Source of the DNA: Solen grandis
Lineage: Eukaryota; Mollusca; Bivalvia; Adapedonta; Solenidae
Assembly (NCBI GenBank): GCA_021229015.1
Contig: CM037788.1
Span: 52,345,214-52,409,213 of the forward strand
Direction of reading: 5' to 3'
Length of the DNA: 64,000 nucleotides
Shown: piece by piece, positions 9,493 to 23,099 of the stretch
Layout of the letters: every line of letters begins with the position of its first letter
Numbering within the stretch: the first letter of the stretch is position 1
Notes under the pieces: model-generated
Told to the model about the DNA's origin: nothing
The model's database searches: none
The model's input: the letters and a program-made list of their open reading frames with translations, nothing else
Position numbers and translations under genes: made by a program

Positions 9493-12239
9493 TGTTATTC
9501 CTGATTTTGGTAAAATCTGAGTCTATGAAGCTCGTCTAAAATGATAGAAAATGACTGATGTAATGTGTATTATCTATTTCTTTCGCCGATAGCAAAACAA
9601 GTGTGTACCATTAATGAGTATAATAAGTTAAAAATAGAGTTACTCCAGCAAGTTTGCTTCGTAAGGTCCGATAGTCCGAAGCACACATATAACTGGCATG
9701 TGAAAAAATATGTATACTAATCATTAAATTGATTTAAATTAAATATGTTTATACGTTATCAGTTTAATTTCTATCACTGAAAGTCGTCGAGGCATCGTAG
9801 GTGATTCTGGTCCCATTTTAGTAAATAAATACATACTTAAGAAAAATGTTCACGCTTAAACTCAAAGTATGATCAATAGGTTCTATAAAAAAAAAATAAC
9901 ATGATATTTGAGCTAAGATCTTACTTTAAGATGACCCACAAAGAAAGTTTTACTTTTTTTTCTAATACCTTCCTATTTCGTCCATAAATCACGTACACGT
10001 ACTTATTTTTGAAAAGAAAATCTCTTAAGGTATGTTAAATGCCGAATTCCCTTCTTAATTGCATATGGGTGTTAGTAATCATGAATCATATTTAAAACGT
10101 TTTAATCAAACACGTCATGTTTGTTTTGGTCTATAGTATGATGTTAAAGGGTTTATCGAGTTGTATCTTTAAAAGTAATCGGCGAATTTGATAAAAAAAA
10201 AATAGTTGTGATTATTTAGAGAACTCGGGGCAAGGTTTGAGTTCACAAACATCAAAAATTGATACTCATTTTTCTTTTTTGATATCTAGAATTCATTTAA
10301 GGACTTGCCTAAGTAATAAAAAAATACATATTTGCTGTTAAAAGCATGAGTAATAATGCTTTATTTCGTTTAAATATCATATCCTTTAGAGATACAGAAT
10401 TGAATTTGTGATTTTAGAGTAAAGTAAAATCTGTTTTTGATATGTCTTGTAGAACTCAGGGCTGTTTGAAAGCATTGTCTGTAAATATTAAATATTTACT
10501 CTACTTATTTATTAATTCTAATAAAATATAAAGCCAATCCATACTTTTTATTTCTATAAAATATTATTCACTTCATCTCTTAAAATATATATACGTGTAC
10601 GATTCCGTAAATAGATTGTTTGAATATATAAGACCATATGTATAATATGTATGCATGTGTGTATGGATATATATAGACATCTATAGCATAAATAAAAAAG
10701 CTTTCTTATTTTCCTTCTTTTTTATAGGAATATAAAGTATATTTATATATATATATATATAGTATATCTATGTATTTTACAGTCTTCCTTTGAGCCTGAA
10801 TTTCTTTTTTTTATATGATTATGTTCCCATTTAATCTCATATAATTGTTATTATTTTAACTTAATTATTATTATTATTTTAAGTTGCTGGTATTGGTCAC
10901 ACCTGATGACAAATCATGCGTGCATTTCTTTGTGCTTTTTTGGTTATTTCTTGTAAGTTCAGGAGAAGGGGGGAGAGGTATTTTATATTTTTTGTTCTTG
11001 TCGATGTTATATGTTCAAAATATTTGCTTATAATGATACTGTTGTCGGCATATTATGAATAATTATTAATGCCTACATAGACGGGTAATTGGGTATTCAT
11101 ACAAACAGCGAGGCTTATGGCGTATGAAACAACGGGCGTTTAATTAAGGGAAAATAATAAAAAGGAGTGAATTGATTAAAAAAAATCTCGAATTCGTTCG
11201 TTTTTAATGAACCATAATGAAAAGAGTATGGAAAATGATAATATAAAATGAACAACAAAAAAAGAGAACCGCACCCTTTTCTGCTCTATTTGCCTCATAT
11301 GTTACTGTTCGACTTGCATGAAACTTTAAAGATTATATATTTGGTTTAGGCCAAATATTCACTATTCATACTGATACGCAAACCAGTTTGTGAAATGAGC
11401 CAGTAAGTAGAAATTTTAAAAAAAAACGGATGAAATGAAAATGAAAGAGAAAATCAACTCAAGTATAGATAAGTCTATTTGATTTATTTTAAAAAAGAAA
11501 ACAGAGACATTATATATTGTCTGTGTTTTAACATTCAAACAATACAAATATCGCCATGATCACGTGATATATATGTTAATGAGGTAAACCACGAAAAATG
11601 ACGAGATCTAACGATGCTTCACGAATATGACGTCATGGTTTATCAACTACTGGAACTATTTCAGGAATAATAACTTATTGATAATTCTATAATGTGATAG
11701 AGCATCAAGTTACACACAAATGTCACTTTCCGGATTTTGTAAACAAACTTCTACAACAATAAAATAAAAGGAACATTGATATTTCCTATAGCTAAAAATT
11801 AAAAGCTTACGTCAAGAGGACAAAAGCAGATAGATACAAATGTGTAACTATTACGAAAGTACAGTATTTATATGAATTAATAACAATATTGACACTAATG
11901 CTTTGCGTTCTGAATTCTGGTTCTTAAAAACCTACTGATATCATTGTTTGTATCCACATCTGTGTTGGTATAAAATCACAGTGAATAAATTACATGTATT
12001 CAATTTATAATGTTTATGATATTCCATTTCAGTAGGTAACTATGACTGGCAGATTATATCTCGAATGTCATTAGCATGTAGAAATAAAACAGAATTATAT
12101 TATGTCCGATGTCCACGTGATTTTCATCTCCCGGATCACACCACATCCGCACAACACAAACAAATAGTACAAAATGCATAAACAGGACTTTATTCTGAAA
12201 AGAAAAAGAGAAAATCTCACGTTATATAAATAATGATTT
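9493..12239. other. AT-rich non-coding stretch with E-box and CRE
   Basis: Mostly simple AT-rich DNA. Between 11559 and 11636 an ATCACGTGAT palindrome and an ATGACGTCAT palindrome lie 59 bases apart, the only motif pair I would note. No gene. Confidence 0.5.
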
Positions 12240-13252
12240 CTCCTAGCCCTCCAACAGTTTCAATATCTTCAAGCCCAAGACGGGTGTAGACATGTCTGAG
12301 GCAAAACTGATTAACTGTTATTAAAGCCTCGTGATAGTTTATCTTCTACACTAGATCCGTTCCTTCTGCCAACTGGCTCATTTTAATGAGTCCCATTCCC
12401 AGTCAAAAGTAGAATCAAACACTTATCAGTTTCACAGACTGACGCCTCTTGTTACACCGTCATTCCGGGTGTCCAATGCGAGGAAGAAATCTCGAACAGC
12501 CACGTTTCAACGTCACAAATATTGCAAGCAGCACCCGGTTAGTTCTGTCCTGGTAGACCTCAACACATCTACGCAAACTCAGTTGCCTGTCCTTTTTTAT
12601 CTTATATGATGGTTCTTCGTCTAACGTTTTACAAGTATCAACCATGCTCAGAAAGGGCAGAATTTATAAGCGGCACTTATGATACAATCAAAACGTAGGA
12701 AATATCATGAAAACTACCTCAAAATGATTTCAACTGTTAAGGTTTGGTTCTGCAGGGCACCGACTTTTCCTTTGCTGACAATCCACCAGAAAGGATACCA
12801 TTGCCATGGATACCAGTTTTATTATGACGTCACAATCCGAACCACTCATTAGCACTTAACCACTCATTTTAAATACATTTATACTATTTCCACAATGATA
12901 ATTCACATTTGTATTTACACTACATTAAATAATCTATGGAATAGGTTTCTTGTACCTGTGTTTTACAAGCACGAGCTGACAAAGGTCATTTTAATGGCCG
13001 AAGAAGATCTAAATGGGACATTATGCTCGTCAGACAGGTTGGAAACCATGCTTAGTACACCAATCAAGTCAAACCAAATCTTTATGTATTAAAGATAAGT
13101 TATTGCCTTTCATCGTTTAAATTCAATAAACGATTTAAATCAATTTCCTGAGGCGTTCGATCAAATTGTACTAATATTCCACAGCACGATAGCACATAGA
13201 CATGAGATGTCTATAAGAGATTTGATTTCATCGTTACTAAATATATTTAAAA
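12240..13252 (-). other. Post2 3' UTR / 3' flank
   Basis: This is downstream of the Post2 stop on the transcribed strand. The part from 12240 to 12850 is noticeably less AT-rich and less repetitive than its surroundings and includes a CRE-like TGACGTCA (12824-12831). A small inverted repeat (ATCGTTTA and TAAACGAT, 13112-13134) lies close after the stop. Open frames here, such as 12460-12645 on the minus strand, have no recognisable domain and I do not call them genes. Confidence 0.4.
12818..12823 (-). other. candidate poly(A) signal of Post2
   Basis: AATAAA on the minus strand, about 430 bases after the Post2 stop codon. A weaker ATTAAA lies at 12990-12995 and a further AATAAA at 12189-12194. 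Which one is used cannot be told from sequence. Confidence 0.3.
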
Positions 13253-13599
13253 TTAAGCTTGCTGTAAGTGCTGTTGCGCAAGCGCAGAGTGGGCGTGTGC
13301 CGGATGTGACGTATGCTGTGGATGCTGGTTGTGATTATGGCTATGGGCTTGTGGTAACTGGGGGACGTCTTTAATATCAGTTTCTTCCCTTAGACGATTT
13401 TTTGCTCTTTCATTCAACTTTTTTCTTTTCATTCGTCTATTTTGAAACCAAACTTTAACTTGTCTTTCACTGAGTTGTAATTTACATGATATTTCCCAAC
13501 GTTTTTGTCTTGTAATATAAGAACTGTTTAAAAATTCATTTTCCAAGACCATCGTTTGATAACGTGTATACGGCTTTCTCTTCTTCCGGCCTTTAGTTT
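13253..13599 (-). CDS. Post2: Hox gene Post2, coding exon 2 (homeodomain and C-terminus)
   Basis: This exon encodes residues 165-279. The acceptor is a pyrimidine-rich tract ending TATATTTTCAG, with the exon starting at 13599 (AA ACT AAA GGC CGG). The homeodomain spans about residues 168-227, starting [12 protein letters not shown]. Helix 3 reads [16 protein letters not shown] with the invariant W48, F49, Q50, N51 and R53. [12 protein letters not shown] in helix 1 and KRWEISCKL in helix 2 are diagnostic of lophotrochozoan Post2; Post1 and central-class Hox proteins differ there. After the homeodomain comes a basic stretch ([11 protein letters not shown]) and then a His/Gln/Ala-rich tail ([11 protein letters not shown], then [10 protein letters not shown]), ending at TAA (13253-13255). 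The protein would bind TTTAYGA or TTTATGG type sites, usually with TALE cofactors. The intron sits three codons before the homeodomain, as in many Hox genes. Confidence in family and orthology group is very high. Confidence 0.97.
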
Positions 13600-13630
13600 C
13601 TGAAAATATAGATAAAAATAGGTATATACT

Positions 13631-13656
13631 ATATATATATATATATATATATATAT
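13631..13656. repeat. (AT)13 microsatellite beside exon 2
   Basis: AT dinucleotide run in the intron, about 30-57 bases upstream of the Post2 exon 2 acceptor. Confidence 0.9.
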
Positions 13657-13772
13657 GATCCCTCCTGTTCAGAAAACATAAATGAAATAGATATATGGCA
13701 GAGGGCTTATATATAATCCCTCCTGTTCAGAAAACATAAATGAAATAGATATATGGCAAAGGGCTTCTACAG
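13657..13772. repeat. 58-bp tandem duplication in Post2 intron
   Basis: Two adjacent 58-base units, each containing CCCTCCTGTTCAGAAAAC and AATAGATATATGGCA. They differ at very few positions (CAGAGG versus CAAAGG near the end), so the duplication looks recent. It sits about 58 bases upstream of the exon 2 acceptor. Confidence 0.95.
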
Positions 13773-15019
13773 GGCAGTGTCGTCTCTAGTCCCAGCTTTA
13801 TTCACAATCATATTGAAGTGTCTAACCCGTCGGACCTCATTTGTCTGTCCTGTCGAAAAGTCATTTCTCATTGTGACAAAGCCATCCGCAAGGCCTCAAG
13901 GATTACACTAATGTGTTTAAAGTGTCTGGCGTAGATGTTGAACAGAAGCAGGGAACTGGCTAATTCATTTCTGAAATACTAAGGCTGACTTTCGGTATAC
14001 CGTTTTGTTTCCAAGCACGTTGCAAAGAATTTTTCTCATCAGAAAAATAGGTCAGCATGTTGAAGATCAATGATGAAAATATGCTTAAAACTTGTTTTGT
14101 AATTTTTTGAAAAGCAAATATCATGTCCAAAAATATTTGGGTTTCGATTTTAACACATTTTATTTGTAAATTTTTTCAGTAAAAATGATAATACAACATT
14201 AATGTACCTGTTAATGAGATATTTGTTATATGATAAAGAATTAAAACAAAATATGTTTTTTTCATATAGAAACATACATCTTTTCTTTTTTGCTAAAACC
14301 TGTCTTTTTTATGTCATTTGAAACAAACGTTGCAAGGCATGTCGGTTTTTCTTTGTTCGTGTGCACTTTATAGGCGACTTAAAACGATACGAATTAATGC
14401 ATTGGGAAAAGACGAGGGAAGATTCTTTGGCACTCAATATAGTATCTTGTGTCTGAAAACGTCATAAAGTTGCTGTGAATAAATTATTACTCTCCAGGCA
14501 TGAGTCTAATGTGTTCCGTGTGCATCTGGAGACTGCTTCCGTCCACTACTTAGTCAGCTGATCAATAATAAAGCGTCTCCTGACACGGATTCCATGCAGC
14601 TTAAACGATCATGATCATTGGTATATTGACATAAGCATTTTCAAAGGCGTTGGGTTTATGAAACTTATTGATTAACAGAACTGCCATTTTGAGAAATGCC
14701 ATTGTGGCAATGTTCAGCAATAACAGTTGATAAGTTTAATAAAGATCGAAAAGTAAAGCAACATTTTAAGATTTATTATTTTCTTAGTTCTTTTAAAAAA
14801 AAAGTGTTTGCTTGTTATTCTTTGTTTTTAGTTTTTATTAAGCAAAGAAAAGGAAGAAAATTAATGTATATGTCAATGTTCCGATTGTCATTATTATTAT
14901 ATGTTAGCATTATCTTAACTTTCATTTTCTTTTTCTTATGTAAGTAAACAAAGGGAATTGGCGACAAGTTACTATTTCTAAGTATGTGTGGAAAAGAATG
15001 TAAAAGAAGAAAAAGAATT

Positions 15020-15420
15020 AACATATTGCTGTCAAACATTTATATGATGGTCGACTGAAACAAAGGGGTAACTGGATAAAATGATAAATTTTGCAGACGG
15101 TCATTTCGTCCCGTGTCTGTCACGAATGCAGAAATGCCATCAATCAATGTCTCATTAGAGTATATGATCAAAATGGTTGCGTTTGCTATCTAAACTATTG
15201 CGCAATACGTCACGTGTGTTCTAATCGATACCAGCCAATCGAACGTCTCGATCAAGCGTGCCTGACAAATCGAACCGATATCAAGAAAGCTAGACGAAAG
15301 CAAACCTTTGGCAGGATGTGACGTAATGTTGTCAAGGTATGGAAACGTGCTCATTGTCAAAACGTCGTCACTTGTATTTTCCCACATTTTTCTTCGTTTT
15401 GTGTATTCCTTCATGACAGC
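15020..15420. promoter_or_regulatory. candidate regulatory island, Post2 intron
   Basis: Less AT-rich, CpG-containing. Holds ACGTCACGTGTG (E-box/CRE overlap, near 15209), AGCCAATCG (CCAAT), TGTGACGTAATG (bZIP-like) and AACGTCGTCAC. Open frames on both strands overlap here with no recognisable domain, as expected of unconstrained complex sequence. Confidence 0.25.
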
Positions 15421-16079
15421 AAGTTAGACTTGCGAAAAGGGCAATAATTAGCGGTTGTCAGACATGACGTTTACAACATAATTACAAGCTTAGTATTCAT
15501 GTTTCCTTCAAATAATGTTATATATTCCTTATCTGATTTTTTTTTAATTTATCTTTCTATATATGTATTGTTATATGTATATATGTAAACTGTTTCAATA
15601 AAAAGAAATTCAAATAAACCGCGATTTCTTTTGTTATATTTTTCTCAACAATATTTTTCTGCATTCATTTTAATTACTGTTATTCAAAACACAGATTTTT
15701 TAACTTAAAAATAAGTAAAGGTGTATATTAAAAAGCGTATGCATTTCACCAGCCGTTTGTTTATTCAGTATACAATGTTATATACTCTTATTAAAACGAC
15801 AGTAATAAAAATAAAACAATTATTATAATCTTACTATCATTTATTTATTAATTTATTCATTCATCTATTTTTTTTTCATGGCTACTTTCATGGCTACATG
15901 TCATTCATGCATATTGTTCAATAAAGCAATATGATATAATGTAAAAAAAAAAAAAGAAGAAGAATGTCTAAAAGCATGTTTTAGAAAATATCAAAAATTG
16001 TTGATTTCAGCAGTAGCAATTTATTTTAGTACTCAGCCAGGCCTAACGTATCTGTGTGACAATTTTGCTTATTCATTAT

Positions 16080-16620
16080 TCCTCTTTTGACCTCGGCCAC
16101 GACATACTCTCCTAGGTGTTCTTCCACTAAATATATTACAACTATAAATAAAGATAGTGAGAAAACTGAACCCTTGTCCATGACATACCGACGTCTTTGA
16201 AGTAGATGGAAGGCGGGAAAGCACGGTAGCCCGCGGCCATACCGTATTGACTTATTTAATTTATTGTTTGTCCTCTAACGGTGCTTATTGTAGAAAGTGC
16301 AAGGAGGCATGCTGAATCCCCCTCTGTTTATCTTTTTATTACTGCGGAGTTTTCACTGCCAACAATACCAGGAAAAAATAATCCAGAAAATCTCACACAG
16401 AGTGTATTTTATCGATCAAAGATGTCGATCTCTTATTCAAAGTGTTTTGTTTTAGTGCGGTCACATAACGACCTCGCATTTCCCTCAATTTTATGAAGAA
16501 GATTGGCCGTATGAGAATAAACATAAAACGATTTGTTGCCAAGTAACGCATACAAAAATAGGAGAGAAACAAGGCCATGCAGTTCCAATTCTCCCAAGTG
16601 AGCTTTGCCATTTACGCATT
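16080..16620. promoter_or_regulatory. candidate regulatory island, Post2 intron
   Basis: Stands out from AT-rich flanks: CTCGGCCACGAC, GGAAGGCGGGAAAG, CCCGCGGCCATACC, GCGGTCACATAACGACC, and Hox-like TTTTATGAAG and AACATAAAACG. No coding signal. Confidence 0.22.
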
Positions 16621-17079
16621 AACATTAATTCTTGTTAGTCTTAAATTTAAAATGTTTGTATCGTGAGCATCTATATGCAAGAACACGTATATTTGCTTCA
16701 TAGTTATTATATTAATTTCATCTGTACAATACATTTATCCAAATATACAGATATGTGTCGCCGAGACTAAAACTTCCGTGAAACATTCAAGAATCCTTAA
16801 TAAATAATTAAATTAATTAATAGATAAATAAATAGCTTTTCTTTTTATTAATCAGTTTGTAGAGAAGCTGTTAATAAAACAATATCGCATATAAAAATAG
16901 TATTGTATAATAGTCCCAATTTTTTAACGACATTTTTCGATACAAAATCAGAATTGAAATTTTGAAGTGGGGACAGTCAAGAGAACATCGCCTTATTAAA
17001 TTAACAGCTAAGCAATGCACATTGTTAGCATAAATAGTACTCAACCGAGAAGTGCTACTTCAACCGAAAATTACATAGA

Positions 17080-17850
17080 CGGGGCGATCTTTTGTTGCCA
17101 TCGAACAATGTATTCTCGCTGCAAGAGGTTACCCGACTTAGTCTGGTCTGTAAATACCAGCAGGGGATATTGGCCAGACAGATACCGACTATAAAATGGA
17201 ATATTATTAGATAAATATCAATAAATCAGTGTATGAACAAACATTTTATTATCTTTCCGGGTCGATTGGACAAGAACAATAGAAAAATGGCCTTTGGTTT
17301 TCGGTAGAGTATAATTGTTATAAGAACGGGCACCAGGCGCTTATTAAGATGGTCGCAGAACGTTATTAAGATGGTTGCAGTAACTCAGAAGCTTTATTGT
17401 CCGTCTGGCAGATTCTATTCAATTCCGTATAGGCTGCTTTGCATATTAGCCCAATCATGTCCAGAGAAATATGAATGTATATGACAAGGTCGAGACTAAT
17501 GTTTTATAATCATCGGCAGGCTAGAACCACCAATTATTCGAATAAATAGACTTTACAAAATTGCTTGCGTGGTTTTCTCGAAGACTATACAGTACGGTCC
17601 ATGGGACACTATGGCTGATTATCGTTGAGATAATAGTATCGCATAGACAATATTTGAGATAAAAGATATACAAAATGGCGGAAGACCAGATTGCTAGCAA
17701 TTTATCTAACCTCTTTTTAGAGTGATCTGTTAAGCAGACATATAAACCAAAGGGATGTCTTTGCACCCAAGCAACATGCCGGGATACAGGGAATATATCT
17801 TGTCTACATAAAGGGAATGATATCTTGTCTCTCAAGCATTACTTCTAGGC
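17080..17850. promoter_or_regulatory. candidate regulatory island with short direct repeats
   Basis: Contains two copies of TTATTAAGATGGT(C/T)GCAG 22 bases apart (17341, 17363), AAAATGGCGG (near 17673), an imperfect 24-bp duplication with ATATCTTGTCT (17788-17832), and the small hairpin CTGGT...ACCAG near 17139-17156. The repeated AAGATGG and AATGGCGG resemble YY1/PHO sites. Confidence 0.25.
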
Positions 17851-18679
17851 AGATTCTTTTCTGAAGAGGTAGCGGGGAGAAAGTCGTGTATGCGCTATAA
17901 ATGCAATTCATTTATGTCCAAATACTAAATTAAGAAAAGGTAATTATTTATTTATAATAGGAATTATCTGAAGAGATATAAACAATTGAGTTATTCCCAC
18001 TATCACATGGAGATTTACTTTTTGAATAGTATTGTTCTTAATTGTACTTATTTGTGTGTCTTTGATAACCCTTCATAGTAAATAAACTCACTCGACTGAA
18101 AACATTTACAATTACATCTAATAAATAATGTTTCTTTGTCATTTACACCCATGCATTGTTTCAGATAGCGGTAAGCAAATTAACAAGTATGTTGTTTTAT
18201 TAATGTTTCGTTGCGACATTTGTCTTTGTTGAATTGACGTATTCAAATTAAGGTATGATGAATAGGCTTAGCGTAGATTCGTTTTACGCGTTAGTGTTTG
18301 GGATAGTCTATGATGTATTCATGCTAGTTTAGGCTAGGAAAATCGAATTTTAACAAACATTCCTTCAATAATCCGTCAAAAGAAGAAAAAAGTTAAGATA
18401 ATATGGTATGTTTTTGCAGTTTGTTAGCATAACTCAAGATTCTGATTCCATTTTGACTTTATTAAAATATTAGACATTTTGTCAATGCCAGTGCATTTTA
18501 TATCATGAGTTTGTAATACGCATTAGAAAAAAGTAATGTGTTAATCACTATGACTAAAAATATAAAGAAAGTTAGAAAACATTCCAATTCTCTGGGACAA
18601 TTCTCCTGAAACAGATACTATCAACTTTCAAGAGAATCGTAGAATATAAAGAAGAGTCTGTGTTTTCTTCATTTCACCT

Positions 18680-19090
18680 ACTTCATTATAGAGCAGGTGC
18701 CGAAAATAACCCAACTGAAACAACCCAGAAAATTATTTGACAAGTTTGTTTGTTTGGAAATTTTTGTCGATATATTTACGAGTTTGGTGTTTAGCTACTC
18801 CTTGTTCGTCTAGTCCTCGTAAAATTGGTTCCGTTTGATTTTGCCTTCTACCAGACAACAGTATGTGAGAGCTTCCTGGGACGAAAATATATGGGGTTCC
18901 GCCATGACTAGAATGATGTATATAACGAGATCCACACATTTACACAGCTCCAAATGGTCTTGGCGAATGCCGCAGGCGCTCAAAATTCATGCGCAGCCTG
19001 CCCAGGTTACACTCCACTAAGAAACATTAAGAAAGCTTCGGTTTAGAAAGCCCGGAGGAAACTACCCAAAGAAAGCCAATCGTCATCACG
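18680..19090. promoter_or_regulatory. candidate regulatory island with paired posterior-Hox sites
   Basis: TTTACGAG (18775-18782) and its exact inverse CTCGTAAA (18816-18823) match the Abd-B/posterior Hox core TTTACGA and lie 41 bases apart. The rest is complex, CpG-containing sequence (CTTGGCGAATGCCGC, CATGCGCAGCCTGC). The site type would fit autoregulation by Post2, which is speculation. Confidence 0.28.
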
Positions 19091-22000
19091 ACTATTGTGA
19101 TATTGTGGTATTGTTCATACCAACTATATACTTGAGAAAGTTACAGGATCGGTATTCGATAAGATTTCTTTTTCTCTAACTTTATAACTGAAAGAGCATT
19201 GCAATTCCCATAAACGCAATATTAAGCTGAACAGTGAACAACGCATGTCCAGATTAAGAAGAAAATGTGAATATTACATATAGTTCAACAATCCCAGAAC
19301 ATATTTGGTAGAGTTTGCCCTTTGCTAATACAATGTGGGTGGTTAGTACAGTATCTTTAATATATTATTTTACGAAAAATATAAACCACTAGCTTAACTG
19401 TGTAGTTTTATTTTCGCCTCACAGGATGGGTGCTAGAGGTAAACTGAATATAGATAACAATAGGCAGGGAACGGCGTAAGTGCTTTAATCAAGGACTGTA
19501 TACAAAATGGTAGTTTGTTCTCAACTTTATACGTATATAGATACTTTAGACGATAAACAAAGATATACCGACATTTTACGGCCCCGTCCTAGAAGGGGGT
19601 TCGTGGATTTGAGAAGCAATGAAATTACATCTCTTGCATTTTGATTGCAACGAGATGCGGATCCTAAGTCATACTCTGTTCTGCCGAAAACGATGAACGA
19701 TAGCTCCCACTGTGAGACTTGAATTAAGAAGAAAATTACCAAAGAAATAAGGACCTCTCGTACAGCTTACCGCTCTCCTACTAAGTACTGCGTCATCAAG
19801 TGCACAGTTCTCAAGGTTTTTTTCTTTCTATTTTTCCCCCCGATTTTAACTTTTTGCATAGATGAATCTTAAAACTGAATACTTAATTGTAAGTTCCCGC
19901 GTTGTTCTGCAATACGTCTCCTAACAATTACACATTCTCGTTTGTATATAGATGGACATAACTGTAAACGTGTGCGGCAATAGCAGTATATATATATATA
20001 GAATTCGTCGTTAACGAAAGTTACACCGCGTGTTCTCACACTCTGTGACCCTCTATACTCCAAACAGGAAATGTTTCTCTTATTTATGGGTCTATCGCAG
20101 CAAACCATTGCATAGAAATATGAAATCATATACTTTGTTATCTAACAAGGCAGTTTGCACAATTAACAATGAGATAAACCTACATTAACACGAGACCATG
20201 TCGGGACCCGAGAAATAAACGCAAACTTAATGACGCGCTAGTACAATCAATGCTTGAGAACAGAAGAAACATAAAAACCCTTGTTAATATCTGAAAGGCT
20301 ATCAGATGAATAGAAAAACACATTAAATGTATCTAATAAATATTGAATGATTGCTTATATATGACAATTCTCATAAAGTAGCCAATAAATTCGACTGGGC
20401 CCTTCGCAGAAATTGTTGTTCCGACTAGTAGAGTTTTCTGTAAGTTAATAGTTTCTTTATTGTTAGTTTGGCTGTGAATTTATTGACATACATATTAAGT
20501 AGTTAATCCTGACGTACTAAAGTTTATTTATTTAGTGTTTTCTTCACACGTTGGTTATGTCAATGCAGAGCTGTTTTCTCATCATCATTGTAATGTAGAT
20601 TATCGATTTAATATACTATTACCTTCGATAAATATAATTTAGTAAATTAAAAGAGATATACTAATATAATCATAATATTCTTCAAAGTAAGTTGAAACTA
20701 AATCAATATCATTATGTTTTCATGATTATATTCCTATCTTTTTATTTTTTGGTATAATACATATAACACTTATCTAAAGAAAGACCACACCCTTGTGCTA
20801 ATCTGGCGTTCGCAATACCCCTGACTATTGTGTTATTTACAAGAAAGTTTGAGAAGCTTCCTTACTGTCTTCCCCCTCAGTTGTGCCTTGGGAAAACTTA
20901 AACGAATCAGTCGCTTTCTCACCTACGCTAAGTTCATCAAGAGAGAAATGTAAATATTTATTGTAAAGTCTATAACACTAGTTTATGACAAATCAGGCAA
21001 TAAATTTGCCAAGCGTCCATATAAATCGAGAGGAAACAAATAAAGGGCCCACCTTTCGATGACTCTCTCTGCCGTTTAGTAGGAATCAAGATTTATAATA
21101 TGGTCATTTGCCAATTTGGTTTATGACAAATGTTTATATTACGTTTTATAAGTTTACCGTCTAGAGTTTAACAATATAATGAGCGTGTTTTCATTAAATA
21201 TGTTTTTTTGGTCGATGACAGGTTATCCTACTTGGTCGAGGAAATGTTCGTATACCAGAATGTCCTCAATATTGCGATGATGTGAGAATTCAGATCATCT
21301 GACATACATTTTAATCGTGATTAAATACGCGTGTGCTTTATTACATTATGTAATGGTGATACAAAGAGAAGAATGTTTTTTCTACGTTAATACTACTGGG
21401 ACAAACACTGAGCGAAATAATTTTAGCTTGAAGTGAAAAATGGAACAATTAGATATATATTTATTCCGTGAAACGTTTTCTTAAATTTCTCAATTCAATA
21501 TAATAAATGGTAATGACATTTATAATGCGAAAACAAACAATCGTTTTCTGCGCCAATAAATTATAGTACAAATATTTTAAAAAGAATTCCAATTAACGAT
21601 AGACTCGAATTTCACACAGGATGCAACGCGATACACTTTGTTGCAAAAGTTCAAAAATAAATTATTTGTTCGACAAAGACTGAGTTTGTCTTGGTCCCCT
21701 GGGAATCCACGCAGGCGTTATGTTCACGTGAAGAATGGAGGATACATTTAGATATCAAAATTTCTCAATTATTTCCGTGAAAACATCGCAGCTTAACACA
21801 ATATGCATGCTCTGTGGAGCAATAAATTTCGCTTTTAATATGTCATTTCAACTCCACATGCACTCGAAAGGAAACTTAACGTTCACAAAACGAATTACAT
21901 ATTTATAATCTTTGAGTTTTGTAACACATATCTTAAGAAAGTTCTGCGAGAACTTCAGACATCGTAAACTTGTGGTAATTATTTAGCTTAACATAAATTC

Positions 22001-23099
22001 TGCAAGTTAATATTACTTGATTAATCCCAGTTTCTGACTAAAGACGTTAAGTTTGAGCGTCTTACTTATTATTTTTATACAAAATTTGAATATCTGCTTA
22101 AAAGCGGCAGTAAATAAAGTTCAAGAACGTAGCGAATCGCAGGAAAACATAGATCGAATATATTTACAGTAACCAGTAGATGAGCTGATATTATAAATAT
22201 TATCATTATCATTATTATTATTATTGTTATTATTAACATAATTTATATGTACTGTATTATTACTTTAATTATTATTATTATAAAAAAAAGAGGATAAAGA
22301 CGAAACTTTACCTTTCTCCTTTATTATAAATGAAATATATGCAGACAAGCTAGACAGACAAAATGATTTCAGCTCAAGGAGCCAGGCGATAGTTAGGAAC
22401 TAATTTATTGCCATTTTTCTTACAGTTCTAAGACATTGTTTGTGCGCCTTTGACTTCATTTTTCATTTTCCTTCTGAAGGCACGCGCTGACATCAAAGGA
22501 CTTGCTAATATATACATGAATCACATATCACGCAGGGTGAGAAAATATAACAGCTTATACTTTTCACCGACACTTTGACATTCACCGGGAAAATAAATGA
22601 GTTTGTGCAATGACGGAGACGTACAGAATACAATTTCCTCAGCAAGATGACGGTAGAATATAGAGTCCGTACTGAACGTAATTGAATCTTGATGAGATTT
22701 AAAAAATAAGATGGAGACAATAACTGTCATGTGCTGACTTCCTTAAGAAATGTAATTTTGTAAGTTTGCTTAGTGCTTATGGGGACAGACTGTTAAATGG
22801 ATGGTTAAATTGGATGGACGGAGAGAGAGAAGAGAGAGAGAGAGAGGGGGGGAGGCAAAAAGAGGGATTCCTTCAGGAAAATCAAAGAATTTAAGGCGTA
22901 ACCTCCAAACAAAAGTTAGGAGTATCGCAATTCTTCAAAATGTTGGTCCACATTGCACCAGAAAAATAGAAGAAGAAGAAAAAGACGTCAAATGAAGGGT
23001 TTGAAAAAAGCGGAAGTTCCTGCAGAAATAATACAAGACCCAGACATAAATGAAAGAGATCAAGAATCGAGAGCTAGATATATGAGTACAACGGACAAG
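19091..23099. other. Post2 intron, mostly AT-rich
   Basis: No exon or repeat family recognised. Moderately complex patches at about 19540-20130, 20790-21060 and 21690-21900. Simple repeats at 22196-22285 (ATT-type) and 22820-22846 (GA-rich). Confidence 0.5.

Noticed and set aside
15091..15414. Opposed open frames of 76 and 74 codons
   Set aside because: No domain, non-ATG start for one, and they lie within the Post2 intron; more likely regulatory sequence.
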